NCBI GenBank assembly: GCA_031552535.1
Contig: JAVBMJ010000040.1
Coordinates: 1 to 46,405, forward strand
Direction of reading: 5' to 3'
Length of the DNA stretch: 46,405 bases
Source: JAVBMJ01 sp031552535
GTDB lineage: Bacteria > Bacteroidota > Bacteroidia > Bacteroidales > Rikenellaceae
Below, piece after piece: positions 6,615-15,710 of the stretch. Within the stretch, counting starts at the first letter, position 1. Every line of letters starts with the position of its first letter. The notes beneath the pieces are model-generated. The model made no database searches. It had not been told where the DNA came from and saw only the letters and a list, made by a program, of their open reading frames with translations. Both the position numbers and the translations under genes were made by a program.

Positions 6615-8036
6615 ATGATAATTAACCCTCGCACATATAGCGATATATGGCAGAACTGCTTGTCTGCGATCAAGGAGCAAACCTCCGAGGAAGAGTTCAA
6701 GAAGTGGTTCCAGCCTATCGTGCCGCTCGACTTCGACGGCACGACGCTCCGGTTGAGGGTGCCGAACGAAAGCTACGTATACCATATCGAGAAAAATTGC
6801 ATCCCGTTTCTGCGGCCCATAATTCACCAACTATTCGGAAGCCGCACCAAGCTACGATATGCGATACCACAGGCCGATCCGGCTGCTACAGCCCAGGTGA
6901 CCATGGTGCAGGAATCGGACACTACGGCAATAAGTAAATTCGTAACTCAAACCGACACGGCAAATATAAAAAATCCCTTCATAATTCCAGGGATAAAAAA
7001 AATAGTCATCGACCCGCAGTTGAATCCCGGATACACATTCGATTCGTTTATCGAAGGGGAATGCAACCGCCTGGCGCGTTCGGCAGGTGCGACTATTGCC
7101 GCCAATCCGGGTAAAACGCCATTTAACCCGTTGTATATATATGGAAATTCGGGCTTGGGAAAGACCCACATAGCGCAGGCTATCGGGATGGAAGTAAAAA
7201 GGCAGTTCCCGGGTCTACAGGTGCTTTACGTCTCCATGAACCGTTTTCAGGCACAGTTCCAGACTGCTACACTGAAGGGGGAACTCAACGATTTCATACA
7301 CTTCTACCAGATGATAGACGTGCTTATAATCGACGACATACAGGAACTGGCAGGAAAGATAAAGACACAGAATGCGTTTTTCAACATATTCAACCATCTG
7401 CAACTTGCGGGCAAGCAGTTGATAATGACTTCCGACAAGCCGCCGGTAGAGTTGCAGGATATAGAGCAGCGGCTAATCACCCGCTTCAAGTGGGGACTAT
7501 CGGCTGAGTTGAAAGAACCCGATCTCGAAACAAGGCGCCATATCATACGGCATAAAATGGCCAGATTGGGGACGGCGCTTTCGGACGAGGTAGTTGAATA
7601 CCTGGCCGAGAACATCAATGCAAATGTCCGCGAAATCGAGGGGGTTCTCTCGTCGCTGGTTGCCAATGCTTCATTTCTTGGCAAGAGCATCAATGTGCCG
7701 CTCGCCAAGGAGATAATGAAGGTGTACGTGCAGTTCCACCGCAAAGAGATAACCATAGCCTTGATTCAGGAGATCGTGTGTGATTATCTGAAACTCGCCC
7801 CGGAAAAATTCTCCTCGCCCAAACGCACGAGAGAAATAGCGCAGGCCCGACAAATAGCCATGTATTTCAGCAAACTGCACACGAAAGCTCCGCTGACTAC
7901 AATTGGGCAGGCTATCGGTGGCAAGAATCACGCTACAGTACTGCATGCCTGCAAGGCGGTGACCAATCTGATGGAAACCGACAAGCTGTTCCGCCAACAG
8001 ATTGAAGAGATAGAAAAACGCATACTGGCAAAATAA
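6615..8036 (+). CDS. dnaA: Chromosomal replication initiator DnaA
   Basis: DnaA is the ATP-dependent initiator that opens oriC and loads the replicative helicase. The 473-aa protein has all four domains: domain I (YSDIWQNCLSAIKEQ, about 4-75), a variable linker, an AAA+ core with Walker A GNSGLGKTH (about 179-187) and Walker B VLIIDDIQEL (about 235-244), and a C-terminal DNA-binding domain with the signature IGGKNHATVLHACKAV (about 432-447). I start at ATG 6615 (MIINPRTYSDIW) rather than an in-frame TTG at 6591, because domain I begins there and the DnaA box lies just upstream. It is monocistronic; mltG converges on it with 32 bp between the stops. Confidence 0.97.
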   Translation: MIINPRTYSDIWQNCLSAIKEQTSEEEFKKWFQPIVPLDFDGTTLRLRVPNESYVYHIEKNCIPFLRPIIHQLFGSRTKLRYAIPQADPAATAQVTMVQESDTTAISKFVTQTDTANIKNPFIIPGIKKIVIDPQLNPGYTFDSFIEGECNRLARSAGATIAANPGKTPFNPLYIYGNSGLGKTHIAQAIGMEVKRQFPGLQVLYVSMNRFQAQFQTATLKGELNDFIHFYQMIDVLIIDDIQELAGKIKTQNAFFNIFNHLQLAGKQLIMTSDKPPVELQDIEQRLITRFKWGLSAELKEPDLETRRHIIRHKMARLGTALSDEVVEYLAENINANVREIEGVLSSLVANASFLGKSINVPLAKEIMKVYVQFHRKEITIALIQEIVCDYLKLAPEKFSSPKRTREIAQARQIAMYFSKLHTKAPLTTIGQAIGGKNHATVLHACKAVTNLMETDKLFRQQIEEIEKRILAK

Positions 8037-8068
8037 GCCATTATTCCGGCAGCCCTGCCGCAGGCATC

Positions 8069-9097
8069 TTATTTTCGGATTCCGATCCGGTCCAATGCCC
8101 TGTAATATTCCTGTGCATTGCGGTTGTGAGCCGCAAGATTAGTGGCAAATACGTGATACCCCGAGAAGTCGGCCCTGGCACAGAAATAATAATAGTCGTG
8201 CCGTTTATTCTCAAGGACGGCATCTATGGCTCGTATCGACGGCATGCATACCGGCCCCGGCGGAAGCCCCGTGTTCTTGTAGGTGTTGTAAGGCGACGCT
8301 ATTTCGAGATGGCGGTTCAGAACCCGCTTTATCGAAAAATCGCCTATGGCGAATTTTACCGTGGGGTCGGCCTGCAGCGGCATACCCTGACGCAGACGAT
8401 TCAGGTATACACCGGCTACGGTAGCCATTTCATCACTTTTCTTCGTCTCTTCATATACGATAGATGCCAGGGTCGTGACTTCATCCCTGGTCATGCCTAA
8501 TGAGCGAAGTTTCTCCTCGCGTTCCCCTGCCCAGAATTTATCGTATTCGCGCTTCATGCGGTCGGCGACTACCTTTGGTGAAGAGTTCCAATAAAACTCA
8601 TAAGTATTGGGAATAAACATGGAAATAAATGTCGCCGGTGAAAATCCGTAATGCCCGGCCGTGGTGTCACTGTACAGGAATGCGGCAAAAGCGGTGGAAT
8701 CGGATTCCAGTTGGCGGCTGAAATTTCCGGCAAGGCGGTCTATGGTACGTATGTTATTAAATGTTACACGAACAGGACTTTGCCCCCCGGTGTTGAGCAT
8801 ACGCACCAACGACTTGTAGCTCATGCCTTTTTTCAATTGGTAACGGCCAGGACGTATGCGCTCCGGTAAACGCATGAATTCAGCCTCGAACTTAAACCTG
8901 GATATGCTGTTTACCCGGTTATTTCGCTGTAACGAATCGCACAATTGTCCATAGCCGGAGCCGGTAGGCACATATAGTATACAGTCTCCGGAAACAGCCC
9001 GCGCCATTCGTCCTGAATATAAAAATGCAGCCATGGCCAACCCGGCGACAAGCACTGCCAGTGAGACGTAGATCCATATTTTTTTCATCTGAAACAA
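8069..9097 (-). CDS. mltG: Endolytic transglycosylase MltG (YceG family)
   Basis: MltG is an inner-membrane-anchored lytic transglycosylase that cleaves nascent glycan strands and sets their length. The 342-aa product has a short cytoplasmic tail, one transmembrane segment at about 5-27 (IWIYVSLAVLVAGLAMAAFLY), a LysM-like region, and the YceG domain. The catalytic block reads ASIVYEETKKSDE and then AGVYLNRLRQGMPLQADPTV, with the conserved Glu of the ..ET motif present. MFQMKKIW could also start at the internal ATG (MKKIW). No operon partner is visible; the SRP RNA gene lies upstream on the other strand. Confidence 0.93.
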   Translation of the reverse strand: MFQMKKIWIYVSLAVLVAGLAMAAFLYSGRMARAVSGDCILYVPTGSGYGQLCDSLQRNNRVNSISRFKFEAEFMRLPERIRPGRYQLKKGMSYKSLVRMLNTGGQSPVRVTFNNIRTIDRLAGNFSRQLESDSTAFAAFLYSDTTAGHYGFSPATFISMFIPNTYEFYWNSSPKVVADRMKREYDKFWAGEREEKLRSLGMTRDEVTTLASIVYEETKKSDEMATVAGVYLNRLRQGMPLQADPTVKFAIGDFSIKRVLNRHLEIASPYNTYKNTGLPPGPVCMPSIRAIDAVLENKRHDYYYFCARADFSGYHVFATNLAAHNRNAQEYYRALDRIGIRK

Positions 9098-9117
9098 GTC
9101 GTTTAAAGTAAAAACAG

Positions 9118-9147
9118 TTGCAAAGATAATATTATTGCTTAACTTTG
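9118..9147 (+). promoter_or_regulatory. Promoter of the SRP RNA gene
   Basis: TTG (9118-9120) and TAACTTTG (9140-9147) are separated by 19 bases, a textbook Bacteroidota -33/-7 pair. The predicted start, about five bases later, coincides with the 5' end of the SRP RNA. Confidence 0.8.
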
Positions 9148-9151
9148 CGCC

Positions 9152-9247
9152 GGGTAAGTCTTACACGACCAGCTCCCGCCAAATCCCCCAGGGCCGGAAG
9201 GCAGCAAGGGTAGGTGGTTGTAGCGGTGCGATGTAAGTAGCTTACCC
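9152..9247 (+). ncRNA. ffs: Signal recognition particle RNA, small bacterial (4.5S) type
   Basis: The conserved apical domain is unmistakable: CCAGGGCCGGAAGGCAGCAA, with the GGAA tetraloop and the asymmetric internal loop that binds Ffh M-domain. The 96-nt molecule closes on itself. GGGTAAG at the 5' end pairs with CTTACCC at the 3' end, and TTACA with TGTAA just inside. The RNA forms the SRP with Ffh and directs nascent membrane proteins to FtsY and the translocon. It has its own promoter and ends in a run of T. Confidence 0.95.
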
Positions 9248-9255
9248 TTTTTTTT
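9241..9255 (+). terminator. T-run terminator of ffs
   Basis: The closing stem of the SRP RNA (GGGTAAG / CTTACCC) runs straight into eight T residues (9248-9255). This forms an intrinsic terminator with the RNA itself as the hairpin. Beyond it, up to 9445, no gene or clear motif is seen. Confidence 0.75.
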
Positions 9256-9445
9256 ATACTATATGGCATCCACTATCCAGGCGTTATATATTTTTCCTAC
9301 CGGTCGCGTATCTGCGCCATACGGATCGTAATGCCTCCTAAAATCGCCACCACACCGGGAAAATCCCCCGTTTCTTACGTCAGGACATCGTAAATTCAAC
9401 TGTTTCTTTGTATCTTTACACCCGTTTTATCCTTTAAGGTATATT

Positions 9446-10051
9446 ATGTCCATTAAAATATATCCAGACAATCCTAACGGGAAGCAACTTGCCAAAGCGG
9501 TGGAGGTCCTTGAAAACGACGGGGTCATAATTTACCCTACCGACAGCGTATATGCCTTCGGGTGTAGTGTGCGTAGCAGCCGCGGGATCGAGAGGCTCAG
9601 GGCGATAAAGGGTAAAAGCAGTGCGGCGCTCACGTTGGTATGTCCGGACCTGAGCACGGTGGCCGATTACGCCAGGGTCGACAATCCGACATTCCGGACA
9701 TTGAAGCATAATCTGCCGGGACCTTTTACGTTTATTCTTAAAGCGTCGTCGAGAATGCCGGACAAGGCCCTCGAAAAACGCAGGAATGTCGGGGTCAGGA
9801 TCCCGGCCAATGCCATTGCTGCGGCACTGGTAAGGGAGTTGGGAGCCCCAATGATGTCGGCATCTGTGCGCGAAATCGGGGAAGTCGACGAGTATACGAC
9901 AGATCCGGAGCTGATCGAGGAAAAGTACGGACGACTGGTCGATCTGGTAATCGACGGCGGTATAGGCGATCATACCCCCACGACGCTTGTCGACTTGAGC
10001 GGAGATGAACCTGAAGTTATACGTGAGGGCAAAGGTGATTTTAAATATTAA
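9446..10051 (+). CDS. L-threonylcarbamoyladenylate synthase (TsaC/Sua5/YwlC family)
   Basis: This enzyme makes threonylcarbamoyl-AMP from Thr, bicarbonate and ATP, the first step of the t6A37 tRNA modification. The 201-aa product is a single YrdC-like domain with the family's nucleotide and threonine pocket: GGVIIYPTDSVYAFG-type start (here DGVIIYPTDSVYAFGC, about 26-41), RLRAIKGKS, LPGPFTFIL, VGVRIPAN and PTTLVDL. It lacks the C-terminal Sua5 domain, so it is the short TsaC/YwlC type. It starts a plus-strand run, with 16 bp to the DUF4199 gene. Confidence 0.9.
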   Translation: MSIKIYPDNPNGKQLAKAVEVLENDGVIIYPTDSVYAFGCSVRSSRGIERLRAIKGKSSAALTLVCPDLSTVADYARVDNPTFRTLKHNLPGPFTFILKASSRMPDKALEKRRNVGVRIPANAIAAALVRELGAPMMSASVREIGEVDEYTTDPELIEEKYGRLVDLVIDGGIGDHTPTTLVDLSGDEPEVIREGKGDFKY

Positions 10052-10067
10052 AAAATATTTCTCAGAC

Positions 10068-10631
10068 ATGAAAACGGAAGAGATCAAAAAGAGTCATTGG
10101 GACGATGCGGCCAAAGCAGGCGGTATACTCGGTCTGGCATATTTAATCGTGGTGATCATCGGATGGTTGACCAGGCTCGACCTTAGCAGCAACGCCTGGA
10201 TCATGGCAGGGCTGACCTACCTGACCATAGCGGTGTGTGAATTTTATTTTGCCCGTAAACGGGCCGGGCTGTTCGGCGGCAGGGGCTTCACGTATGGACA
10301 GAGCATGGGGTTCATTATGTCGATGATGCTTTTTGCCGGGTTTCTGACAGGAGTGATCACATTGTTGATGCATAAGGTGGTGGCACCCGAATATTACAGG
10401 GAGATTCTCGATGTTGCGATAGACAAACAACTGGGGACGTTGCAGGATAGCGATCCGGAGAACTTCGAACATGCAGTATCAATTATGGAAAAGATGTATC
10501 ACAACCCGATAATGATAACCGTGAGCAGCATTTTTTCCATGCTCCTGGCCGGCGGACTTATAGGCCTTCTGGTGTCTATTTTCGTAAAACGCGAAGGCGA
10601 TCCGTTTTTTGACGAAAACTCAGCGGAATGA
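10068..10631 (+). CDS. DUF4199 membrane protein
   Basis: A 187-aa integral membrane protein with four predicted helices: GILGLAYLIVVIIGWL, AWIMAGLTYLTIAVCEF, MGFIMSMMLFAGFLTGVI and SSIFSMLLAGGLIGLLVSIF. A polar loop (VAPEYYREILDVAIDKQ, then a Glu/Asp-rich stretch) lies between helices 3 and 4. The pattern and the acidic C-terminus (KREGDPFFDE) fit DUF4199, a Bacteroidota family of unknown function. I start at MKTEEIKKSHWDD (10068) because the frame upstream overlaps tsaC. Its stop overlaps the glycosyltransferase start by four bases (ATGA). This DUF4199-GT2 pairing is common in the phylum and suggests a joint envelope role. Confidence 0.85.
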   Translation: MKTEEIKKSHWDDAAKAGGILGLAYLIVVIIGWLTRLDLSSNAWIMAGLTYLTIAVCEFYFARKRAGLFGGRGFTYGQSMGFIMSMMLFAGFLTGVITLLMHKVVAPEYYREILDVAIDKQLGTLQDSDPENFEHAVSIMEKMYHNPIMITVSSIFSMLLAGGLIGLLVSIFVKREGDPFFDENSAE

Positions 10632-11590
10632 AAAGTGGCGATATCGACATATCGGTAGTCATCTCGTTGCTCAACGAGGAGGAATCATTGCCGGAATTGC
10701 ACTCCTGGATACGGCAGGTGATGGATGCGAATGGATATGGCTACGAAATAATTTTCATCGACGACGGTAGCCGCGACTCGTCATGGAAGGTGATCGAGGG
10801 TATTGCCGCCGGCAATCCGCATGTCAGAGCTATAAAGTTCAGAAGGAATTATGGTAAATCCGCAGCTATATATTGCGGATTCGAACTCGCCAGAGGGAAT
10901 GTGGTATTTACCATGGATGCCGATCTGCAGGATTCACCCGAAGAGATACCGGCCATGTATGATATGCTGCTGGAGGGGGGATACGACATTGTATCGGGTT
11001 GGAAACGCTACCGCCACGACCCTGTGGGAAAAACTTTGCCAAGCAAAATTTTTAATGCCACGGCCCGCGCGGTCTCCGGAGTGCGGCTTCATGACTTCAA
11101 TTGCGGGTTGAAAGCCTACAGCCATAAAGTGGTCAAGAGTATTGAAGTCTATGGTGAGATGCACCGCTATATTCCACTGATAGCCAAGTGGGCAGGCTTT
11201 ACGCATATTGGTGAAAAAGCGGTATTGCACCAGGCCAGGAAATACGGCAAATCGAAATTTGGCCTGGAGCGTTTTACCCGGGGATATCTCGATCTGGTAA
11301 GTGTTATCTTTATCGCTAAGTTCGGACGCCGCCCGATGTATTTTTTCGGTTCCATGGGAACCCTCATGTTTACATTGGGAGGGCTTACTGCCATATATTT
11401 GATAATAGAGAAGATATATAAACAGATAAATCTGCTTCCGGTGAGGGATGTCACCGATCAGCCCCTGTTCTATATAGCCGTAATGTCGGCAATTATAGGG
11501 GTACAACTCTTTCTGGCCGGTTTTCTAGGGGAGCTCATAGGGCGCAATTCATCGGACCGGAATAAGTACCAGATCGACGAAAGTATCTGA
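10628..11590 (+). CDS. Family 2 glycosyltransferase (polyprenyl-phosphate glycosyltransferase type)
   Basis: The 320-aa product has a GT-A domain at about 1-225, with ISLLNEEESLPEL at the start, the FIDDGSRDSSW nucleotide-binding loop, and the DxD-type motif TMDADLQDSPEE at about 95-106. Two transmembrane helices follow (about 232-258 and 275-300). This layout is that of DPM1/ArnC/GtrB-like enzymes, which move a sugar from a nucleotide donor to undecaprenyl phosphate at the inner membrane. The sugar cannot be deduced. Translation is probably coupled to the DUF4199 gene through the ATGA overlap. Confidence 0.88.
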   Translation: MKSGDIDISVVISLLNEEESLPELHSWIRQVMDANGYGYEIIFIDDGSRDSSWKVIEGIAAGNPHVRAIKFRRNYGKSAAIYCGFELARGNVVFTMDADLQDSPEEIPAMYDMLLEGGYDIVSGWKRYRHDPVGKTLPSKIFNATARAVSGVRLHDFNCGLKAYSHKVVKSIEVYGEMHRYIPLIAKWAGFTHIGEKAVLHQARKYGKSKFGLERFTRGYLDLVSVIFIAKFGRRPMYFFGSMGTLMFTLGGLTAIYLIIEKIYKQINLLPVRDVTDQPLFYIAVMSAIIGVQLFLAGFLGELIGRNSSDRNKYQIDESI

Positions 11591-11670
11591 TCCATAGCAT
11601 TCACAAACAAGGCTCGCAGGATTCAGGCGTCCTTTGGGTTGTTGTGTAAATTTGTTTTTTAAGGAAGTGC

Positions 11671-14484
11671 ATGAGCCATAAACCGGAACAGGAACAATAT
11701 ATTCACATAAAGGGTGCAAGGGTCCATAATCTAAAAAATATAGAGATTAGGATACCTCATAATAAACTTGTCGTCATAACCGGCTTGTCCGGTTCCGGCA
11801 AGTCGACTCTGGCATTCGATACAATATTCGCAGAGGGCCAGAGGCGCTATGTAGAGAGCCTGTCCGCATATGCGAGGCAGTTTTTGGGGAGGATCAATAA
11901 ACCCGATGTCGATTTTATTACAGGTATAGCTCCGGCCATAGCCATCGAACAAAAGGTAAATACCCGTAATCCGCGTTCGACGGTCGGTACGTCGACCGAG
12001 ATATACGATTATCTGAAGTTGCTGTTTGCCCGCATCGGACACACTTTTTCTCCCGCATCGGGACAAGAGGTGCGCGTGTATAACGTAGCTGATGTTGTGG
12101 AATATGCGTGCCGGCAAGGCGACGGAGCGAGAGTAATGATCGTTGCCCCATTGGTACTTTCGGCCGGGCAGGGGGTAATCGAAAAACTCACACTTCTGAT
12201 ACGCGACGGATTGCAGCGGGTCTATTATAGCAGCAATACGGTTCTTATAGAAGATTTACTGGCAGAAGTTAGCGACACAACCTCTGCGGACGGTATTGAT
12301 GTTGTCGTGGACCGCATACGAGTTTCGGGTGACGACGAAACTATAACGCGTATGAGCGATTCTGTGGCGCGCGCTTTCGGATATGGCGACGGGATATGCA
12401 AAGTGGTGGAGACTGCCTCTGACGGACAACCCGAATCGGGGATGGTCTTTTCGGAGAAATTCGAAGCGGACGGCATTACTTTCGAAGAGCCTTCGGAGCA
12501 CCTTTTCAGTTTCAATAATCCTATCGGCGCCTGTCCCCGATGTGAAGGTTACGGTAAGGTAATAGGTATAGACGAAGATCTTGTCGTGCCGGACAAAAAC
12601 CGTTCGGTGTACGACGACGCCATAGCGTGCTGGCGTGGCGAAACCATGAAGCAATGGAAAGACCTGTTGATCGCAAACGCTTATAAATTCGATTTTCCCA
12701 TACACCGGCCATATTATGATCTTGAACCGGCGCAAAAGCGGTTGCTTTGGACAGGCAACCGCTACTTCAAGGGATTAGACAGCTTCTTTGAATATCTTGA
12801 AAGCGAACGGTTTAAAATTCAGTACAGGGTTATGCTGGCCCGTTATACCGGTAAAACCGTATGTCCAGATTGCGGCGGCGGCAGGTTGAGAAGAGAGGCC
12901 CTTTATGTCAGGATCGGAGGTAAAAACATAGCCGACCTCACGACCATGCAAGCCGATGAATTGAAGCGTTTCTTCGATGACCTCACCCTGGATGCCCATG
13001 ATGAAAAAATAGGAAAAAGGGTACTTGTCGAAATACGTTCGCGCCTGCAATACCTGGTAGACGTGGGGTTGGATTATCTCACCCTCGACAGGCTTTCGTC
13101 GACGTTATCCGGCGGAGAGAGCCAGCGCATCAACCTTGCCACATCGCTGGGCAGCAATCTGACGGGGTCGCTCTATATACTCGACGAACCGAGCATCGGG
13201 CTGCACCCCCGCGATACACACCGTTTGATCGAGGTATTGAAGCAGTTGCGCGACCTGGGCAACACGGTGATAGTGGTCGAGCACGAAGAGGAGATCATAC
13301 GTGCGGCAGACCAGATCATAGATATCGGCCCGCGGGCGGGATATGGAGGCGGCGAGGTTGTGTTTAACGGCAGGCCTGAGCAACTTGCAAAGGCGAAGGG
13401 AAGCCTTACCGCCGAATATCTCAGGGGCGACAGGCGTATAGAGCCCAAACCGGGACACCGTCCATGGAACAGTTATATCGGGATAACAAAAGCCAGGGAG
13501 AATAACCTGAAAGGCATAGATGTGAAGATTCCGTTAGGCGTCATGACCTGCGTAACGGGGGTCAGCGGCAGCGGCAAGTCTTCGCTGGTAAAAGGGATCC
13601 TCTACCCTGCCCTGCGGCGTGAATTGTATGAAACAGGAGGGCAACCGGGGAGTTTCGACCGGATGGAGGGCGATTACAAAAGCCTGAAAGCCGTGGAGAT
13701 GGTCGACCAGAACCCTATAGGGAAATCGTCGCGCTCAAATCCTGTGACTTATATCAAAGCTTACGATGAAATACGCAAACTATTTGCCGACCAGCCATAT
13801 GCACGCCATAACGCTTTTACACCGTCGCATTTTTCGTTTAATATAGCCGGCGGCCGTTGTGAGGAGTGTCTCGGTGAAGGGCACATAAAAGTGGGTATGC
13901 AATTTATGGCCGACGTGGAGTTGGTATGTGAAAATTGCGGAGGGAAGCGTTTTAAGGACGACATTCTCGAAGTAAAGTATTTAGGACAATCCATTTACGA
14001 TGTGCTGGAGATGACGGTCGACAACGCGATAGATTTTTTCGGGAAGTCGAAAGAAGCCGTATGCAAAAAAATAGTGGAAAAATTAAAGACCCTTCAGGAT
14101 GTGGGATTGGGTTATATCCGGCTGGGGCAATCTTCATCCACGCTATCGGGTGGCGAGAGCCAGAGGGTCAAACTGGCTTCGTTTTTATTGAAGGACAACA
14201 ATAACGGACCTGTGTTGTTTATCTTCGACGAACCTACCACCGGATTGCATTTTCACGATATAAAGAAATTATTGGCATCATTCGACGCTTTACTTAAACG
14301 CGGGCACACGATTGTCATAGTGGAACATAACATGGACGTGATCAGATGTGCCGATTGGGTTATCGACCTGGGTCCGGAAGCCGGAAGCCGCGGCGGCGAA
14401 GTGGTGTTTGCCGGAACGCCGGAGGAGTTGGCCAAGCAGCCTGGGAGTTTCACCGGACATTTTTTAAATGAGAGGTTGAAGTGA
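11671..14484 (+). CDS. uvrA: Excinuclease ABC subunit A
   Basis: UvrA is the damage-sensing ATPase of nucleotide excision repair. It works as a dimer and loads UvrB. The 937-aa length is normal. Two ABC modules are present: Walker A GLSGSGKST (about 37-45) and GVSGSGKSS (about 630-638), and two LSGGESQR signatures. Zinc-binding pairs are visible at CPRCEGYGK, CPDCGGGR, CEECLGEG and CENCGGKRF. The start MSHKPEQEQYIHIKGARVHN matches the family. A TAAATTTG box at 11647-11654, just before the start, might be a -7 element. The stop overlaps the start of the peptidase gene. Confidence 0.97.
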   Translation: MSHKPEQEQYIHIKGARVHNLKNIEIRIPHNKLVVITGLSGSGKSTLAFDTIFAEGQRRYVESLSAYARQFLGRINKPDVDFITGIAPAIAIEQKVNTRNPRSTVGTSTEIYDYLKLLFARIGHTFSPASGQEVRVYNVADVVEYACRQGDGARVMIVAPLVLSAGQGVIEKLTLLIRDGLQRVYYSSNTVLIEDLLAEVSDTTSADGIDVVVDRIRVSGDDETITRMSDSVARAFGYGDGICKVVETASDGQPESGMVFSEKFEADGITFEEPSEHLFSFNNPIGACPRCEGYGKVIGIDEDLVVPDKNRSVYDDAIACWRGETMKQWKDLLIANAYKFDFPIHRPYYDLEPAQKRLLWTGNRYFKGLDSFFEYLESERFKIQYRVMLARYTGKTVCPDCGGGRLRREALYVRIGGKNIADLTTMQADELKRFFDDLTLDAHDEKIGKRVLVEIRSRLQYLVDVGLDYLTLDRLSSTLSGGESQRINLATSLGSNLTGSLYILDEPSIGLHPRDTHRLIEVLKQLRDLGNTVIVVEHEEEIIRAADQIIDIGPRAGYGGGEVVFNGRPEQLAKAKGSLTAEYLRGDRRIEPKPGHRPWNSYIGITKARENNLKGIDVKIPLGVMTCVTGVSGSGKSSLVKGILYPALRRELYETGGQPGSFDRMEGDYKSLKAVEMVDQNPIGKSSRSNPVTYIKAYDEIRKLFADQPYARHNAFTPSHFSFNIAGGRCEECLGEGHIKVGMQFMADVELVCENCGGKRFKDDILEVKYLGQSIYDVLEMTVDNAIDFFGKSKEAVCKKIVEKLKTLQDVGLGYIRLGQSSSTLSGGESQRVKLASFLLKDNNNGPVLFIFDEPTTGLHFHDIKKLLASFDALLKRGHTIVIVEHNMDVIRCADWVIDLGPEAGSRGGEVVFAGTPEELAKQPGSFTGHFLNERLK

Positions 14485-15698
14485 TGGAGTTTTATATGTT
14501 TACATTGCCAAACGGCATACGTTGCATCCATAAACGGGTTAAATCGCCTGCAGCCCATTGTGCACTGACAATAGGGGCCGGAAGCCGCGACGAACTTTCC
14601 AGAGAATACGGGATGGCCCACATGGCTGAACATATGCTTTTCAAAGGCACTGTGAGAAGAAGGGCTCACCATATAAATTGCCGTTTGGAGAACCTGGGTG
14701 GTGAACTTAACGCCTATACCACAAAGGAGGAGACGGTAGTTCACGCAACTACCCTTAAAGCCGACTTTGATAAAGCGGCCGAGTTGATCTCCGATATTGT
14801 GTTCGACTCCGTTTTTCCGGAGAAGGAGATGCAGAAAGAGAAAGAGATAGTTCTCGATGAGATAAATTCCTATAAAGATTCGCCGTCGGAGAGGATTTTC
14901 GACCAGTTTGAGGATTTATTGTTCGAGGGAATGTCGTTGGGGCACAATATTCTCGGCACGCGAAGTTCTGTAGGCAGGTCGTCGCCGCAACTGCTCAAAG
15001 CATTTACCGGCAGGGTTTACAATACGGACCAAATGATTTTTTCTGCTGTCGGCGACATGACCGGCGAGACCTTTGAGCGTATCGCGAGGCGTAGGTTCGG
15101 CGATAGGCCTGCCGTTTTGCGCTCTTTTGAGAGAGACGAGGCCAATGTATATTCGGCATTCGATAAGTCGGTTAAGCACAATACATTTCAGGCTCATTGC
15201 ATTATAGGCAACCGCGCCTACGGTTTTGACGACCCGCGCCGCACTACGCTGAGTCTTTTGGTCAACATTCTCGGTGGGCCGGCAGCCAATTCGTTGCTCA
15301 GTATGGTTATCCGTGAAAAACACGGACTAGCTTACAATATCGAAGCGGGATTCACTCCTTTTACCGGAACAGGTATCGCAACCATATATTTCAGTTGTGA
15401 CCACGACAATGCCGACAGGTGTATCGAGCTGATAAAACGTCAGATAGCCAAATTACAAAATGAACAACTCGGTTCGCGCCAGTTGTCGACGGCTAAAAAG
15501 CAGGTGATCGGACAGCTGGCCATATCGATGGAAAACAACGAGGCTTCGATGCACAGCGCTGCGAAGAGTTTGCTCACATACGATCATGTGGAAGATATGG
15601 CGTCTATCTATCGCCGCATATCGGAAATAACTGCAGCCGATATTGTCGAAACAGCACGGGATATTTTTGGCAATACCTCGACATTGCTTTATAGATAG
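14484..15698 (+). CDS. M16 family zinc metallopeptidase
   Basis: A 404-aa single-chain M16 peptidase. The inverted zinc motif HxxEH is present as HMAEHMLFKG at about 49-53 (A-HMAEH), and the third ligand region EKEIVLDEI follows about 75 residues later. The second half is the inactive M16 C-terminal domain (PAANSLLSMVIREKHGLAYNI). No signal peptide is visible, so this member is likely cytoplasmic. ATG 14484 is taken as the start because it overlaps the uvrA TGA by one base (TGATG); an in-frame GTG at 14481 is the alternative. The context of uvrA upstream and an O-methyltransferase downstream gives no substrate. Confidence 0.9.
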   Translation: MEFYMFTLPNGIRCIHKRVKSPAAHCALTIGAGSRDELSREYGMAHMAEHMLFKGTVRRRAHHINCRLENLGGELNAYTTKEETVVHATTLKADFDKAAELISDIVFDSVFPEKEMQKEKEIVLDEINSYKDSPSERIFDQFEDLLFEGMSLGHNILGTRSSVGRSSPQLLKAFTGRVYNTDQMIFSAVGDMTGETFERIARRRFGDRPAVLRSFERDEANVYSAFDKSVKHNTFQAHCIIGNRAYGFDDPRRTTLSLLVNILGGPAANSLLSMVIREKHGLAYNIEAGFTPFTGTGIATIYFSCDHDNADRCIELIKRQIAKLQNEQLGSRQLSTAKKQVIGQLAISMENNEASMHSAAKSLLTYDHVEDMASIYRRISEITAADIVETARDIFGNTSTLLYR

Positions 15699-15710
15699 TC
15701 TTGGGGGAAA

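Noticed and set aside
8069..9097. Possible loss of the catalytic Glu in MltG, because the motif reads ASIVYEET rather than ASIVEKET
   Set aside because: The position after ASIV varies in relatives; the conserved Glu of the ..ET pair is present.
11671..14484. A truncated or split uvrA
   Set aside because: Both ABC modules, both signatures and the zinc modules are present in one 937-aa frame.
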